Shown here piece after piece: positions 34,495 through 44,268 of a stretch of DNA of 62,210 bases. The translations under genes were made by a program, and so were the position numbers. The DNA is from Opitutaceae bacterium (lineage in GTDB: Bacteria; Verrucomicrobiota; Verrucomicrobiia; Opitutales; Opitutaceae): positions 1 through 62,210 of the forward strand of contig JAGOJU010000019.1 in assembly GCA_017994935.1 (NCBI GenBank), given 5' to 3'. Below the pieces are notes generated by a model that was not told where the DNA came from, searched no databases, and saw nothing but the letters and a program-made list of their open reading frames with translations. How positions within the stretch are numbered: the first letter of the stretch is position 1; every line of letters starts with the position of its first letter.

Positions 34495-36134
34495 GGGATC
34501 TCCTGACGAATTTCCGGCTGCCTGCTTTTGCACTGGCCGCCGCTCTGCAATTTCTCCTTCCCGCCTGCTCGCTGCGCGAGTCCGCCGTCGAGCAGGGGAA
34601 CCGCACCAAGGTGCTCCACCGGGGAATCGGACCCGATCTGGCGGATCTCGATCCTCACCTCGCAACCGGCCCGGGCGATTACAGCGTGCTGTCCGCCCTG
34701 TTCGAGGGACTTATTGCAGAGGATCCGAAGGACCTCAGTCCCGCCCCAGGGGTGGCTGAACGCTGGGGAGTTTCGGAGGACGGGCTCACCTATACGTTTC
34801 ACCTGCGCGACAACGCCCGCTGGTCCAATGGTGAGCCGGTCACCGCTGAGGATTTCCTGGCATCATGGAAACGGGTGCTCTCCCCCACCCTGCAGGCCGA
34901 CAATGCCAGCCTGCTCTATCCGGTTCAGGGTGCGGAAGCCTACCATCGGGGAAAAACCGGGAAATTCGATGATGTGGGATTCGCCGCGCCCAATCCCCGC
35001 ACCGTTCGCATCACGCTCGAGCGTCCCACCCCTTATTTCCTTAACCTGCTCCAGCACTGGATCTGGTGGCCAGTGCCTGTCGCGATCGTGAAAAAATACG
35101 GGCCGGTGGACGCGCGCGGCAACCGATGGGCGCGTCCAGGGACACTCGTGGGCAACGGTCCGTTCACACTCAAGGAATGGCGCGCCGGCCAGCGCATTGT
35201 CGTCGAAAAGTCGAAGGCCTACTGGGACGCCGCGAACGTCCAGCTCAACGCGATCCATTTCCACACGATTGATGACGTGAACACCGAGGAACGTGCGTTC
35301 CGTGCAGGGCAGCTCCACCTCACCGAGGCTCTTCCCCTCGCGAAAATCGACTCCTATCGGATGAACGCGCCCGACGTGCTGCGGATCGATCCATACCTGG
35401 GGACCTATTTCTATCGCATCAATGTCTCCCTGCCGTTCCTGAAAGCAGTCCCTGTCCGCCGTGCGCTATCCCTCGCCATCGATCGCTCCGCACTCGGCAG
35501 GAGTCTCCTGCACGGAGGCCAGACACCAACGGGCACCTTCACACCACCTGGCACGGGTGGCTATACGCCTCCTGCCGGCATCACGTGCGATCCCGATGCC
35601 GCGCGCGCCCTCCTAACAGAAGCAGGGTTTCCCGGCGGGAAGAATGCCCCTCCCATCGAAATTCTCTACAACAACTCCGAGAACCACCGCGTCATTGCCG
35701 AAGCGATCCAGGAAATGTGGCGCCGTGAACTGGGCATCGATGCGAGGCTCCACACCATGGAGAACAAGAGCGTGCTGAATGCACGCAGTGCGGGAAACTA
35801 CCAGATCCTCCGCTCGAGTTGGATAGGCGACTACAACGATCCGATGTCCTTCCTCGCAATCTGGCGCAGCGACAGCGGAAACAACTACACCCACTGGGCG
35901 AACACCACCTACGACCGCCTGCTCTACGAAGCGACCCGCACGCCGGACGCGACCGCACGCCTTCAGGTACTGCAGCGCGCCGAGGAACTGCTTCTCCATG
36001 AATCGCCGCTGATCCCGCTCTACCACTACACCCATGTTTTTCTCATCCAGCCTTCCGTCCGCGGATGGAACCCGACGATTCTCGACCACCACCCCTACAA
36101 GCATGTCCAACTGATCGAGACAGCCGCGCCATGA
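34491..36134 (+). CDS. oligopeptide ABC transporter substrate-binding lipoprotein
   Basis: A 547-residue SBP_bac_5 protein. The GTG start overlaps the ispF stop. A signal peptide ends in the lipobox LPAC near residue 26, so the protein is lipid-anchored at the periplasmic face. The body shows LDPHLATGPGDYSVLSALFEG, RWSNGEPVTAEDF and VGNGPFTLKEW, which are typical of OppA. It is paralogous to the next gene. It supplies peptides to the OppB/OppC permease encoded downstream. Confidence 0.92.
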   Translation: MRDLLTNFRLPAFALAAALQFLLPACSLRESAVEQGNRTKVLHRGIGPDLADLDPHLATGPGDYSVLSALFEGLIAEDPKDLSPAPGVAERWGVSEDGLTYTFHLRDNARWSNGEPVTAEDFLASWKRVLSPTLQADNASLLYPVQGAEAYHRGKTGKFDDVGFAAPNPRTVRITLERPTPYFLNLLQHWIWWPVPVAIVKKYGPVDARGNRWARPGTLVGNGPFTLKEWRAGQRIVVEKSKAYWDAANVQLNAIHFHTIDDVNTEERAFRAGQLHLTEALPLAKIDSYRMNAPDVLRIDPYLGTYFYRINVSLPFLKAVPVRRALSLAIDRSALGRSLLHGGQTPTGTFTPPGTGGYTPPAGITCDPDAARALLTEAGFPGGKNAPPIEILYNNSENHRVIAEAIQEMWRRELGIDARLHTMENKSVLNARSAGNYQILRSSWIGDYNDPMSFLAIWRSDSGNNYTHWANTTYDRLLYEATRTPDATARLQVLQRAEELLLHESPLIPLYHYTHVFLIQPSVRGWNPTILDHHPYKHVQLIETAAP

Positions 36135-36252
36135 CAGACCACCCCCGCCTGCAGGCTCGGGTGTCGCTGATTCGGTCCAGCCACATCGAATCGCCCTGTC
36201 ATCCACCCATCCCGCCCTTGCCCCAGACCGTCGCCCTGCTCTTGATACCGCC

Positions 36253-37938
36253 ATGCTGAAACACTCCTGGCTTGTCCTCATCCTCACACTCCTCGTCGGG
36301 AGCGCATGCACCAAGAACAACCGAAACCCGTCGTCCACCACATCCAAGGACGGACCGCATGGAGCAGCCGTCCCCATCCGAACCGATCTCAACTACGGCA
36401 ACGGCACCGAACCACAGGACCTGGATCCCCAGGTTGTGACCGGTGTTCCTGAGAACAAGATCATCAATGCGCTGTTTGAAGGCCTTGTCGCCTATGGTCC
36501 AAACGGCCAGGGCACCGTGCCCGCAGCCGCGGAGAGCTGGACGGTTTCCGATGACGGACTCGTCTACACGTTCAAGCTCCAACCGGAGGGCAGGTGGTCG
36601 AATGGCGACCCCGTGACTGCCATGGATTTTGTCCGCTCCTACCAGCGGATGCTGGCACCCGAATTCGCATCGGAGTACTCGAACAAGCTCTATCCGGTGG
36701 TCGGCGCGGAGGAATTCAATCGGGGCACGCTGAAGGATTTCTCCCAGACCGGTTTCAAGGCGCCCGATACGCGTACGCTCCAGATCACACTCAGGCACCG
36801 CACGCCATTCCTGATCGACTCCCTGAAGCACTACGCGTGGTTTCCCGTGCCCATCGCCACGATCGAAAAGTTCGGGGGACTCACCCGCAAGGGGACCGCA
36901 TGGACACGCCCCGGCAATCTCGTGGGCAACGGCCCGTTTGTGCTGAAGGAATGGTCAATGCAACAGCGACTGGTTGTCGAGGCATCCCCCACGTACTGGG
37001 ACCGAAAGGCCGTGAGGCTGACCCGCATCACTTTCTTCCCCACGGAAAATATCGATACGGAGGAGCGCATGTTTCGTACGGGCCAGTTGGACAAGACCAA
37101 TGAGCTGCCGCTCGACAAGACGGATGCCTATCGCCGGGACCCTCACAGCAATCTGAGAATCGATCCTCTCCTCGGCATCTACTACTTCCGGCTCAATACC
37201 ACGAGGCCTCCTCTCACCGACAGGCGCGTGCGCAAGGCACTAGCCCTCGCGATCAACCGCGAACAGCTCGTGCAAAGAGTCACCAAGCAGGATCAGCAGC
37301 CCGCCTACAACGCCTGTCCCCCGATGGATTCCTTCACCTCCCCGGTCAGGCTCCAGGGAGATCTGACGGTGGCCCGCCAGCTTCTGGCCGATGCCGGCTT
37401 CCCGGGCGGGAAGGGAATGCCGAAGCTGGAACTCCTCTACAACACCAGTCAGAACCATCGGAAAATCGCCGAGGCAGTCCAACAGATGTGGAGAGTCAAT
37501 CTGGGCGTCGACGTGACGCTCGCGAATCAGGAATGGAAAGTATACCTCGATTCCCAGGACACGCTCAGCTACAGCATCTGCCGCGCCGGCTGGATCGCGG
37601 ACTATGTCGATCCCAACACGTTCTTCGACGTGTGGCGGACAGGCGATGGGAACAACCGCACCGGGTTCTCCAATGCGGACTATGACCGGCTGCTCGAGGA
37701 GGCGCTCAATGCGAAAACCGAGGACGAACGAATGGCCTGCTATGTGAAGATGGACGCGATCCTGATGGAGGAAGTGCCGCTGATCCCCGTCTATTTCTAC
37801 ACCCGCGCCTACGCAATCAATCCCAACCTCCACCTCCCCCGGAACCTCGTCGAGACCCCCAATTGGAAGTTCGTCTACTGGACACAGCCGGCGGCAGCCC
37901 TCAGCTCTGGCGCCTTGCCTTCACGGGCAAATGATTGA
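36253..37938 (+). CDS. second oligopeptide-binding lipoprotein (OppA paralogue)
   Basis: A 561-residue paralogue of the preceding binding protein, with its own lipobox VGSAC near residue 19. The alignable landmarks are LDPQVVTGVPENKIINALFEG, RWSNGDPVTAMDFVRSYQRM, VGNGPFVLKEW and DYVDPNTFFDVWRT. The order and spacing match the first copy, indicating a tandem duplication. Two binding proteins for one permease pair may widen the range of peptides taken up. The 118 bases before it show no gene or clear terminator. Confidence 0.93.
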   Translation: MLKHSWLVLILTLLVGSACTKNNRNPSSTTSKDGPHGAAVPIRTDLNYGNGTEPQDLDPQVVTGVPENKIINALFEGLVAYGPNGQGTVPAAAESWTVSDDGLVYTFKLQPEGRWSNGDPVTAMDFVRSYQRMLAPEFASEYSNKLYPVVGAEEFNRGTLKDFSQTGFKAPDTRTLQITLRHRTPFLIDSLKHYAWFPVPIATIEKFGGLTRKGTAWTRPGNLVGNGPFVLKEWSMQQRLVVEASPTYWDRKAVRLTRITFFPTENIDTEERMFRTGQLDKTNELPLDKTDAYRRDPHSNLRIDPLLGIYYFRLNTTRPPLTDRRVRKALALAINREQLVQRVTKQDQQPAYNACPPMDSFTSPVRLQGDLTVARQLLADAGFPGGKGMPKLELLYNTSQNHRKIAEAVQQMWRVNLGVDVTLANQEWKVYLDSQDTLSYSICRAGWIADYVDPNTFFDVWRTGDGNNRTGFSNADYDRLLEEALNAKTEDERMACYVKMDAILMEEVPLIPVYFYTRAYAINPNLHLPRNLVETPNWKFVYWTQPAAALSSGALPSRAND

Positions 37939-37950
37939 AGCTGTCCCCGC

Positions 37951-38871
37951 ATGTTCCGATTTTTCGCGTCGCGCTTGCTGCAGTCGGCCCTCGCGTTGCT
38001 CATCATCATCACGGCGACCTTCTTCATGCTGCGGTTCGTCCCCGGAGGGCCGTTCACCGCGGAGAAGGCCGTCACGCCTGAGATCCTCCGCAATCTGGAG
38101 GCCCACTACGGCCTGAATCAGCCGCTCTGGAAACAATACGCGGACTACCTGGGTAGCCTGCTGCAAGGGGATTTCGGCCCCTCGTTCAAGTATCCCAATC
38201 GTACGGTGAATGAAATCCTCGGCGACAAGCTGCCGGTTTCCCTCGAACTCGGCGCGCTCTCCCTGGCGCTCGCGCTGTTGATGGGCATTCCGCTGGGAAT
38301 CATCGCAGCCACGCGCCGGAACTCCTGGATCGACTACTCTGCCTCAACGTTTGGCATGACCGGGCTGTCCGTGCCGACGTTCGTGGTCGCCCCGCTGCTG
38401 GTCCTCGTCTTCAGCATCCACATGGGCTGGTTCAATGCCTCAGGCTGGTATTCGCCTGAAGACCGGGTACTGCCCTCGCTCGTTCTTGGCTTCGCCTACG
38501 CCGCACCGATCTCCCGCCTCACGCGTGGCGGCATGCTGGAGATCCTGAGCCAGGACTTCATCCGGACCGCCCGCGCCAAGGGCGCTTCCGAACTGCGGAT
38601 CATCTTCAGGCACTGCCTGCGCGGCGGACTTCTTCCCGTAGTCTCCTACCTGGGACCCGCCATCGCGGGAATCCTGACCGGATCCTTCGTGATCGAGACC
38701 ATCTTCCAGATCCCGGGACTCGGACGGGAGTTCGTGAACAGCGCGTTCAATCGCGACTACACCCTCGTGCTCGGCACCGTCATCCTCTACGCCGCGCTGA
38801 TCATGGCGCTCAACCTGGCCGCGGATGTCGCGCAGGCCTGGATGAATCCCAAGGTCAGGCTCGCCCGCTGA
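37951..38871 (+). CDS. oppB: oligopeptide ABC transporter permease OppB-type
   Basis: A 306-residue inner-membrane permease with six helices. The first helix carries LLIIITATFFMLRFVPGGPF, and the BPD_transp_1 coupling loop is ARAKGASELRIIFRHCLRGGLLPV (EAA-type motif). It begins 13 bases after the second binding protein. Together with OppC it forms the channel; the ATPases OppD and OppF are not encoded next to it. Confidence 0.94.
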   Translation: MFRFFASRLLQSALALLIIITATFFMLRFVPGGPFTAEKAVTPEILRNLEAHYGLNQPLWKQYADYLGSLLQGDFGPSFKYPNRTVNEILGDKLPVSLELGALSLALALLMGIPLGIIAATRRNSWIDYSASTFGMTGLSVPTFVVAPLLVLVFSIHMGWFNASGWYSPEDRVLPSLVLGFAYAAPISRLTRGGMLEILSQDFIRTARAKGASELRIIFRHCLRGGLLPVVSYLGPAIAGILTGSFVIETIFQIPGLGREFVNSAFNRDYTLVLGTVILYAALIMALNLAADVAQAWMNPKVRLAR

Positions 38872-38883
38872 CGTCAAACCCTC

Positions 38884-39792
38884 ATGGCCACGCTTGCACC
38901 GTCCGCCCCACCCGACCAGCTCTCCGGGCCCGCCGCCGAAGAGCGCGGCAGCTCCCTCTGGCACGACGCCTGGTTGCGGTTGCGCAAGAATCGGCTCGCA
39001 CTTTTTGGAGCGGTTGTACTCGTGATCGTCTCCATCGCCTGCGTTGCGGGACCCTGGTTCAGCTCCTACGGTTACGAGCAGCAGTTCCTGGAGCTCGGCG
39101 CGTCCGCCCCGGGAGCCCAACACTGGCTCGGGACGGACACCCTCGGGCGGGACCTTCTGGTGCGCACATTGTACGGGGGAAGGATCTCCCTGGCCGTGGG
39201 CCTCGTCGCCACCCTCGTGGCGGTCACCATCGGGGTCGTCTACGGTGCGGTCGCCGGGTTTTTCGAGGGCAAGATCGACGCCGTCATGATGCGCATCGTC
39301 GACATCATGTACTCGCTGCCCTTCACCATCTTTGTCATCCTGCTCATGGTGTTCTTCGGTCGCGAGATCATCCTCCTGTTCGTGGCGATCGGAGCGGTGG
39401 AGTGGCTGACGATGGCCCGGATCGTGCGGGCGCAGGTCATGTCGGTGAAGCGCATGGAATTTGTCGAGGCCGCCCGCTCGCTCGGCTTCGGAAGGAGCCG
39501 CCTGATCTTCCGCCACATCCTGCCCAACATTGTCGGCCCAATCATCGTCTACACGACACTCACCATCCCGAGCGTGATGCTGCTGGAGGCGTTTCTCAGC
39601 TTTCTCGGCCTGGGCGTACAGGCCCCGATGAGCTCATGGGGGGTGCTGATCAAGGACGGCGCTGAAAAGATGGAGGAGTTCCCATGGCTGCTCTACTTTC
39701 CGGGAGCGGTTTTTTCTCTCACGCTGTTTTCCCTCAACTTCCTCGGCGACGGCCTGAGGGATGCGCTGGATGTGCGCTCAAGCAAGGACTGA
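38884..39792 (+). CDS. oppC: oligopeptide ABC transporter permease OppC-type
   Basis: A 302-residue permease with the OppC_N opening region (SLWHDAWLRLRKNRLALFGAVVLVIVSIACV), six predicted helices, and the coupling motif AARSLGFGRSRLIFRHILPNIVGP. LGTDTLGRDLLVRTLYGGRISL is a hallmark of OppC/DppC. It is separated from oppB by 12 bases, and the next gene is a fused ABC exporter, not the expected oppD. Confidence 0.94.
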   Translation: MATLAPSAPPDQLSGPAAEERGSSLWHDAWLRLRKNRLALFGAVVLVIVSIACVAGPWFSSYGYEQQFLELGASAPGAQHWLGTDTLGRDLLVRTLYGGRISLAVGLVATLVAVTIGVVYGAVAGFFEGKIDAVMMRIVDIMYSLPFTIFVILLMVFFGREIILLFVAIGAVEWLTMARIVRAQVMSVKRMEFVEAARSLGFGRSRLIFRHILPNIVGPIIVYTTLTIPSVMLLEAFLSFLGLGVQAPMSSWGVLIKDGAEKMEEFPWLLYFPGAVFSLTLFSLNFLGDGLRDALDVRSSKD

Positions 39793-39807
39793 TTCCACGG
39801 TTTCTCC

Positions 39808-41565
39808 ATGCGCTCGCTGCGAAGACTCCGTCCCTATCTTCACTATCTGAGCCTCGTGAGGGCACAGATCGCCTGGGCGATCTTTTTCGGAATCATCTAC
39901 GCCGCAGCCACGGGCATCGGCATTCCCTGGCTGACCGAGAACGTCTTCCCCAGGATCTTCACGGCGGCGGACAACCGCCTTTCCTGGGGCGACGTCATCT
40001 GGATCGCAGCCTACATTCCCGCCAACTTCCTTGTCCGCGGACTCGCCGGATATCTGAACTCCTACCTGATCCAGTCGGCCGGGACACGTATCCTCGAGCG
40101 ACTGCGCGAGGATTATTTTCGCAAGCTCCAGTTCCTGCCCCTGTCCTTTGTGCAGGGCAGGCAGTCGGGCGACCTGCTGGCGCGCGGGCTCTCCGACACG
40201 TCGCAACTGCAGTTCACCCTGACGCAGCTCGCAAACGACGGGATCAAGCAGCCCTTCACGCTCCTCGGCGCTCTTGGCTACCTCGCGGCCAAGGCCCTCG
40301 ATGCCCACGGGGTCTCGATGATGCTGCTTTGCCTCGCCGCGGTGCCGCTCGCCGTCTTTCCAATACGGTACGTCGGAAAGAAGGTGGTGCGCCGCGCCCA
40401 GCAGGTCCAGGGAAGGCTGGGGGCCGTCACCGCACTTTTTTCAGAGAACCTTGCCGCAGCCCGCGAGGTCAGGGCCTACGGGCTGGAACAGCGCGAAATT
40501 GGACGCCTCGCCGTCCTGTCGGAGCAGCTCTTCAGGCATCAGCTGAAGATCGTGAAGTATGCGCAGGCTCTCAGTCCCGCGATCGAAGTGATCGCCTCCC
40601 TCGGCGTGGCGGGAACCCTGCTCTTTGCCTATCACGCCCAGGTTTCAAAGGACACCTTCCTGGGTATCATCACGGCACTCTTCCTCGCCTACGAACCGGT
40701 GAAGAAGATGGGGTCGCTCAACAACGATCTGAAACGCGCCGAGGCATCGCTCGACCGGCTTGAGGTCGTGCTGAACGAACCCGTGTCGATTGCCGATCCA
40801 AAGGATCCGGCGACCGTGCAGCGTCTTGACGGCACCATTGCCTTTGAAGCCGTCTCGTTTGCCTACACCGAGGGGAATCCTGTCCTGACGGACATCACGA
40901 CAAGGATTCCCTCTGGCACCACCTGCGCCCTGGTCGGGCCGTCCGGCGCGGGCAAGAGCACCTTCGCCAACCTTGTCCCCCGCTTTTTCGAGGTCACCTC
41001 CGGATCTGTCAGCATCGACGGAATCGACGTGCGTTCCATGCGCCTTGCGGACCTTCGCCGGAACATCGCCATCGTTTCCCAGGAACCTGTCCTCTTCAAC
41101 GACACGATCTACAACAACCTGCTCGTAGGCCGCCCGGATGCGACCCGGGACGAAGTCGTCGATGCGGCGAAGAACGCATTTGCCCACGATTTCATCACGG
41201 CGGAAAGGGAAGGCTACGAGACGATTGTCGGCGAACGCGGGATCAGGCTTTCCGGCGGACAGAAGCAGCGCATCGCGCTCGCCCGGGCCTTTCTTCGAAA
41301 CGCGCCCATCCTGATCCTCGACGAGGCCACCAGCGCCCTCGACAGTGAAAGCGAGTCCTTCATCCAGCGGGCCCTCCAGAAACTCGTTGCCGGAAAGACC
41401 GTGCTGATCATCGCCCATCGTTTCTCGACCATCCGCGATGCCTCCATGATCCTCGTCTTTGAAAACGGCAGGCTCGTCGCCAAGGGCGACCACGCCGCGC
41501 TGTACACAGGCAGCCCGCTCTACCGCTCGCTGTACGACGGCCAGGCGGGTCACCCGTCGCGGTGA
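39808..41565 (+). CDS. MsbA-type ABC exporter (fused permease and ATPase)
   Basis: A 585-residue half-transporter: six membrane helices in residues 1-320 and an ABC ATPase after that. Walker A GPSGAGKST is near residues 377-385, the signature LSGGQKQR near 481-488, and Walker B ILILDEATSALD follows. The family includes the lipid A flippase MsbA and drug exporters. It sits directly before two LPS-type glycosyltransferases, so lipid A core flipping is a reasonable role, though a multidrug role cannot be excluded. It begins 15 bases after oppC and overlaps the next gene by four bases. Confidence 0.9.
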   Translation: MRSLRRLRPYLHYLSLVRAQIAWAIFFGIIYAAATGIGIPWLTENVFPRIFTAADNRLSWGDVIWIAAYIPANFLVRGLAGYLNSYLIQSAGTRILERLREDYFRKLQFLPLSFVQGRQSGDLLARGLSDTSQLQFTLTQLANDGIKQPFTLLGALGYLAAKALDAHGVSMMLLCLAAVPLAVFPIRYVGKKVVRRAQQVQGRLGAVTALFSENLAAAREVRAYGLEQREIGRLAVLSEQLFRHQLKIVKYAQALSPAIEVIASLGVAGTLLFAYHAQVSKDTFLGIITALFLAYEPVKKMGSLNNDLKRAEASLDRLEVVLNEPVSIADPKDPATVQRLDGTIAFEAVSFAYTEGNPVLTDITTRIPSGTTCALVGPSGAGKSTFANLVPRFFEVTSGSVSIDGIDVRSMRLADLRRNIAIVSQEPVLFNDTIYNNLLVGRPDATRDEVVDAAKNAFAHDFITAEREGYETIVGERGIRLSGGQKQRIALARAFLRNAPILILDEATSALDSESESFIQRALQKLVAGKTVLIIAHRFSTIRDASMILVFENGRLVAKGDHAALYTGSPLYRSLYDGQAGHPSR

Positions 41566-42671
41566 TCCCAAAGCGTCCGCTCCACCCGAGGGAACCCATG
41601 GGCGAAGCCTCCTCGCAACGCGTATCGATAAATACGATACGCATTCTGGTCATTCGGCGCCGCTATCTGGGCGACATCATCCTGCTCGGAACCACCATCG
41701 CCAACCTTCACCGGCACTGGCCCGAAGCTGACATCTGCCTCCTGGTTGATCCTGCCTACCAGGATATCCCGCCATTGATTCCCCATGTGACCCGGACGCT
41801 CGTCATGCCGGCCACCGCAACGGCCTGGCCACGCTTCCTGCTCCGGGTCCGCCGCCAGCGCTTCACGCACGTTTTCGACTTCGACAACACGGAGCGCACC
41901 GTGGCAGCCGTTGCGGCGACAGGTGCCCCCTTCCGCACGACCTATGCGCGCGAAGACCGCAGGACCCGTTTCCCGGGCGCCTACACCCACCTTGCCTCGC
42001 TTTCCAGAAAAGTCGGCGACTCGCAGCCAGCCATCGACACCTACCATCTCCTTTTGCGGTCCGCGGGCATTTCCACGCCATTGAATGAACTCCACTTGAT
42101 CACTGGAAAAAGCGCGCGTAACCGCGCCCACCGCCTGATCTCGGGGCCATCCCGCAAGGTGCTTCTTCATCCCGGAACCCGCAGTCCGTTCCGTCTGTGG
42201 CCGACTGAACGTTTTGCCGCGCTGATCGACAGGATCCAGGACGAACTCGACGCCCAGGTTTTCCTCGCGGGCGGTCCTTCGGATCTCGCCACGGTCCGCG
42301 AGATACGAGCCCAGACCAAAACCCACGTCATTGTCCTTGAGCAGGCGTTTTCCGTGGAGGAATTCGCCGCCCTGGTGGCACAATGTCACCTGTTTGTCTG
42401 TCACGATAGCGGACCCATGCACATCGCCGCCGCAGTCAGTACCCGGGTGGTCGCGCTATTCGGCTCTCAAAATGCCGCAATCTGGAGACCCCACGGCCCC
42501 GGACATGTCGCACTGCAAACCGATCTCCCCTGCACTTGTTTTCCGGCGACGCAGTTGCCGTCGAGCTGCGTCCCCCACGACGCCTATCGCTCGTATTGCG
42601 TACGAAAGCTCTCCGTCGATCAGGTGTTTGCCGCGATTCAGTCGCAACTTGACTGCACACCTGATACTTGA
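41562..42671 (+). CDS. glycosyltransferase family 9 (LPS heptosyltransferase-like)
   Basis: A 369-residue GT-B glycosyltransferase. The N-terminal domain has IRILVIRRRYLGDIILLGTTI, and the C-terminal domain contains LLHPGTRSPFRLWPTERFAALID and CHDSGPMHIAAAV, the heptose/ADP-binding signatures of WaaC/WaaF/WaaQ proteins. The start is GTG 41562, which overlaps the exporter stop; an internal ATG at 41598 would shorten it by 12 residues. It probably builds the LPS inner core. The acceptor is unclear. Confidence 0.88.
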   Translation: MIPKRPLHPREPMGEASSQRVSINTIRILVIRRRYLGDIILLGTTIANLHRHWPEADICLLVDPAYQDIPPLIPHVTRTLVMPATATAWPRFLLRVRRQRFTHVFDFDNTERTVAAVAATGAPFRTTYAREDRRTRFPGAYTHLASLSRKVGDSQPAIDTYHLLLRSAGISTPLNELHLITGKSARNRAHRLISGPSRKVLLHPGTRSPFRLWPTERFAALIDRIQDELDAQVFLAGGPSDLATVREIRAQTKTHVIVLEQAFSVEEFAALVAQCHLFVCHDSGPMHIAAAVSTRVVALFGSQNAAIWRPHGPGHVALQTDLPCTCFPATQLPSSCVPHDAYRSYCVRKLSVDQVFAAIQSQLDCTPDT

Positions 42672-42739
42672 GATTTCACGCATTTGATCGATCCCTCGAA
42701 GGTTGCGGAAACGTATTTCTTGCACACATCAACACTTGT

Positions 42740-43609
42740 ATGCCGGTCTTGGCAGAACTCCCTTGCAGCACGGTGCCTGAATCCCAGCGCGCACGCGCGT
42801 TGCTGCCGGTCTCGGTCGTTGTGGTCGCGCGCAACGAAGCCCGGAACCTTCCGCGGTGCCTGGCAAGTGTGCACGGCTGGTGCTCGGAAATTGTCGTGGC
42901 ACTCAACAACACGACGGACGAAAGTGCCGCCATCGCTGCAGGATTTGGCGCCCGCGTCGTAACGCTGGAGTGGCGGGGATACCGCGACACGAAGAACGCG
43001 GCCCTCGATCTCGCCCGATTTCACTGGGCCCTTTGCCTCGACGCCGACGAGGAGGTATCGCTTCCCTTGCGGTCAGAGCTCGAATACGCTTTCCGCAGCG
43101 GAGTCATGGCTCGTCATGCGGGAGCCCGATTCCCGCGAAAAGTGTGGTTCATCGATCGCTGGATCACGCATGGCGATTGGTATCCCGACCTTTCGCTTCG
43201 GTTGGTGGATCGTCGCAGGTCCCGATGGGGCGGGGATGCCATCGTGCACGAGAAACTGGAATGCGACGGACCCGTCCTCCGGCTCCACGGCGACCTGCAT
43301 CACTATTCCTTTCCCAACCTTGCAAGCCAGGTCGGCAAGATAAACGCATTTGCCGAACTTTTCGTCCTGCAGCAGGAATCCCGCGGAGCACAGTTCTCCG
43401 TCCTCAACACTCTTTTTCGTTCGGTTTGGCGCTTTTTCCGCGGTTACGTCCTGAGGCGCGGATTCCTCGACGGATTTCCCGGCCTCTACATTGCGGGATC
43501 CAATGCCTTCAGTGTCTTCGCGCGCGGCAGCCGCTTGTACGAAGCGGACCATCACCGCGAACCGCCACCGCTTTCCGAATCCCGCTGCCCGCCCAGGACC
43601 ATTTCATGA
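42740..43609 (+). CDS. glycosyltransferase family 2 (WaaE/KdtX-like)
   Basis: A 289-residue GT-A glycosyltransferase. Features are PVSVVVVARNEARNLPRCLASV, the acidic CLDADEEVS (DxD-like metal site) and a late segment VLNTLFRSVWRFFRGYVLRRGFLDG. These match WaaE-type enzymes that add glucose to the inner core of LPS. The ATG at 42740 was chosen; a TTG at 42668 would overlap the preceding gene. It is followed by the DciA-like gene. Confidence 0.88.
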   Translation: MPVLAELPCSTVPESQRARALLPVSVVVVARNEARNLPRCLASVHGWCSEIVVALNNTTDESAAIAAGFGARVVTLEWRGYRDTKNAALDLARFHWALCLDADEEVSLPLRSELEYAFRSGVMARHAGARFPRKVWFIDRWITHGDWYPDLSLRLVDRRRSRWGGDAIVHEKLECDGPVLRLHGDLHHYSFPNLASQVGKINAFAELFVLQQESRGAQFSVLNTLFRSVWRFFRGYVLRRGFLDGFPGLYIAGSNAFSVFARGSRLYEADHHREPPPLSESRCPPRTIS

Positions 43610-43655
43610 GAGTCGCCGTCAGTCCGCGACCACGGCTCTTTCGCTCCCGCTTGCC

Positions 43656-44045
43656 ATGTCCGATTCAGATCCCCCCATTTTCAGCAAGGTGGCGGAAGAT
43701 CTGATCGGGACGTTGCGACGTGTTCCCAGCGAGAATCCGGGAAATCTGCGACGTCGCCCCGCGCGGGAGATCTCGCAACTCGTCGGCGACCTCCGCGTCA
43801 AATACGGCATCGGACTGGAAACGCCGGAGCAGGTCATTCGAGAAAATTGGGCGGCAATCGTCGGACCCGCCAACGCAGCCTATTCCCACGCCAGTCAGAT
43901 TGACCCCCGGGGACGGCTGATCGTGTCGACCAGCCACGCCATCATTCGCAACGAGCTATTCCTTCACCGCAAGGACATCGTCGAAAAATTGCAAAAGCTC
44001 CCCGGCTGCGAAAGAATCCGTGAAATTCACTTGCGAGCAGGCTGA
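43656..44045 (+). CDS. DUF721/DciA-like protein
   Basis: A 129-residue protein. The region REISQLVGDLRVKYGIGLETPEQVIRENWAAIVGPANAAYS, with the conserved W in NWAAIVG, and SHAIIRNELFLHRKDIVEKL match the DUF721 (DciA) family. DciA recruits the replicative helicase DnaB in bacteria without DnaC, which would suit a loader role here. The upstream frame to 43491 is a shadow over the GT2 gene, so ATG 43656 was used. It precedes the rpsO leader. Confidence 0.8.
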   Translation: MSDSDPPIFSKVAEDLIGTLRRVPSENPGNLRRRPAREISQLVGDLRVKYGIGLETPEQVIRENWAAIVGPANAAYSHASQIDPRGRLIVSTSHAIIRNELFLHRKDIVEKLQKLPGCERIREIHLRAG

Positions 44046-44102
44046 GCACAAGTTTGCGCTTGCGCCAAGCAGCCCAGACCGGGAATCTCGCCCCTTGCGT
44101 TA

Positions 44103-44132
44103 GTGGAAGCCCGTCCGGTTACGGGCGCCCAC
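44103..44132 (+). promoter_or_regulatory. hairpin in rpsO leader, possible S15 autoregulatory element
   Basis: GTGG pairs with CCAC and GCCCGT with ACGGGC, with an AA/GC internal loop and a CCGGTT loop, about 135 bases before the rpsO start. A second hairpin, CTGCGG with CCGCAG, lies further down near 44184-44203. Many bacteria regulate rpsO through a folded leader bound by S15, so these are candidates. The 223 bases before rpsO contain no gene. Confidence 0.4.
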
Positions 44133-44268
44133 CATGCCTGGTCCTGCATCCCGCGGGATTGGAACGGTGCCATCGGCCGAAGCTGCGGTTCTCCCCGCAG
44201 GTGACGCGGGTGACACGGGAGCAGCCCCAAGCCACTCCCCTTCAGGCGTGAAACTCTGTCAAACAACC

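Noticed and set aside
44103..44240. Signal recognition particle RNA or cobalamin riboswitch before rpsO
   Set aside because: The conserved SRP GGAAG/AGCAG internal loop and the cobalamin B12-box are not present. A ribosomal protein leader is more plausible.
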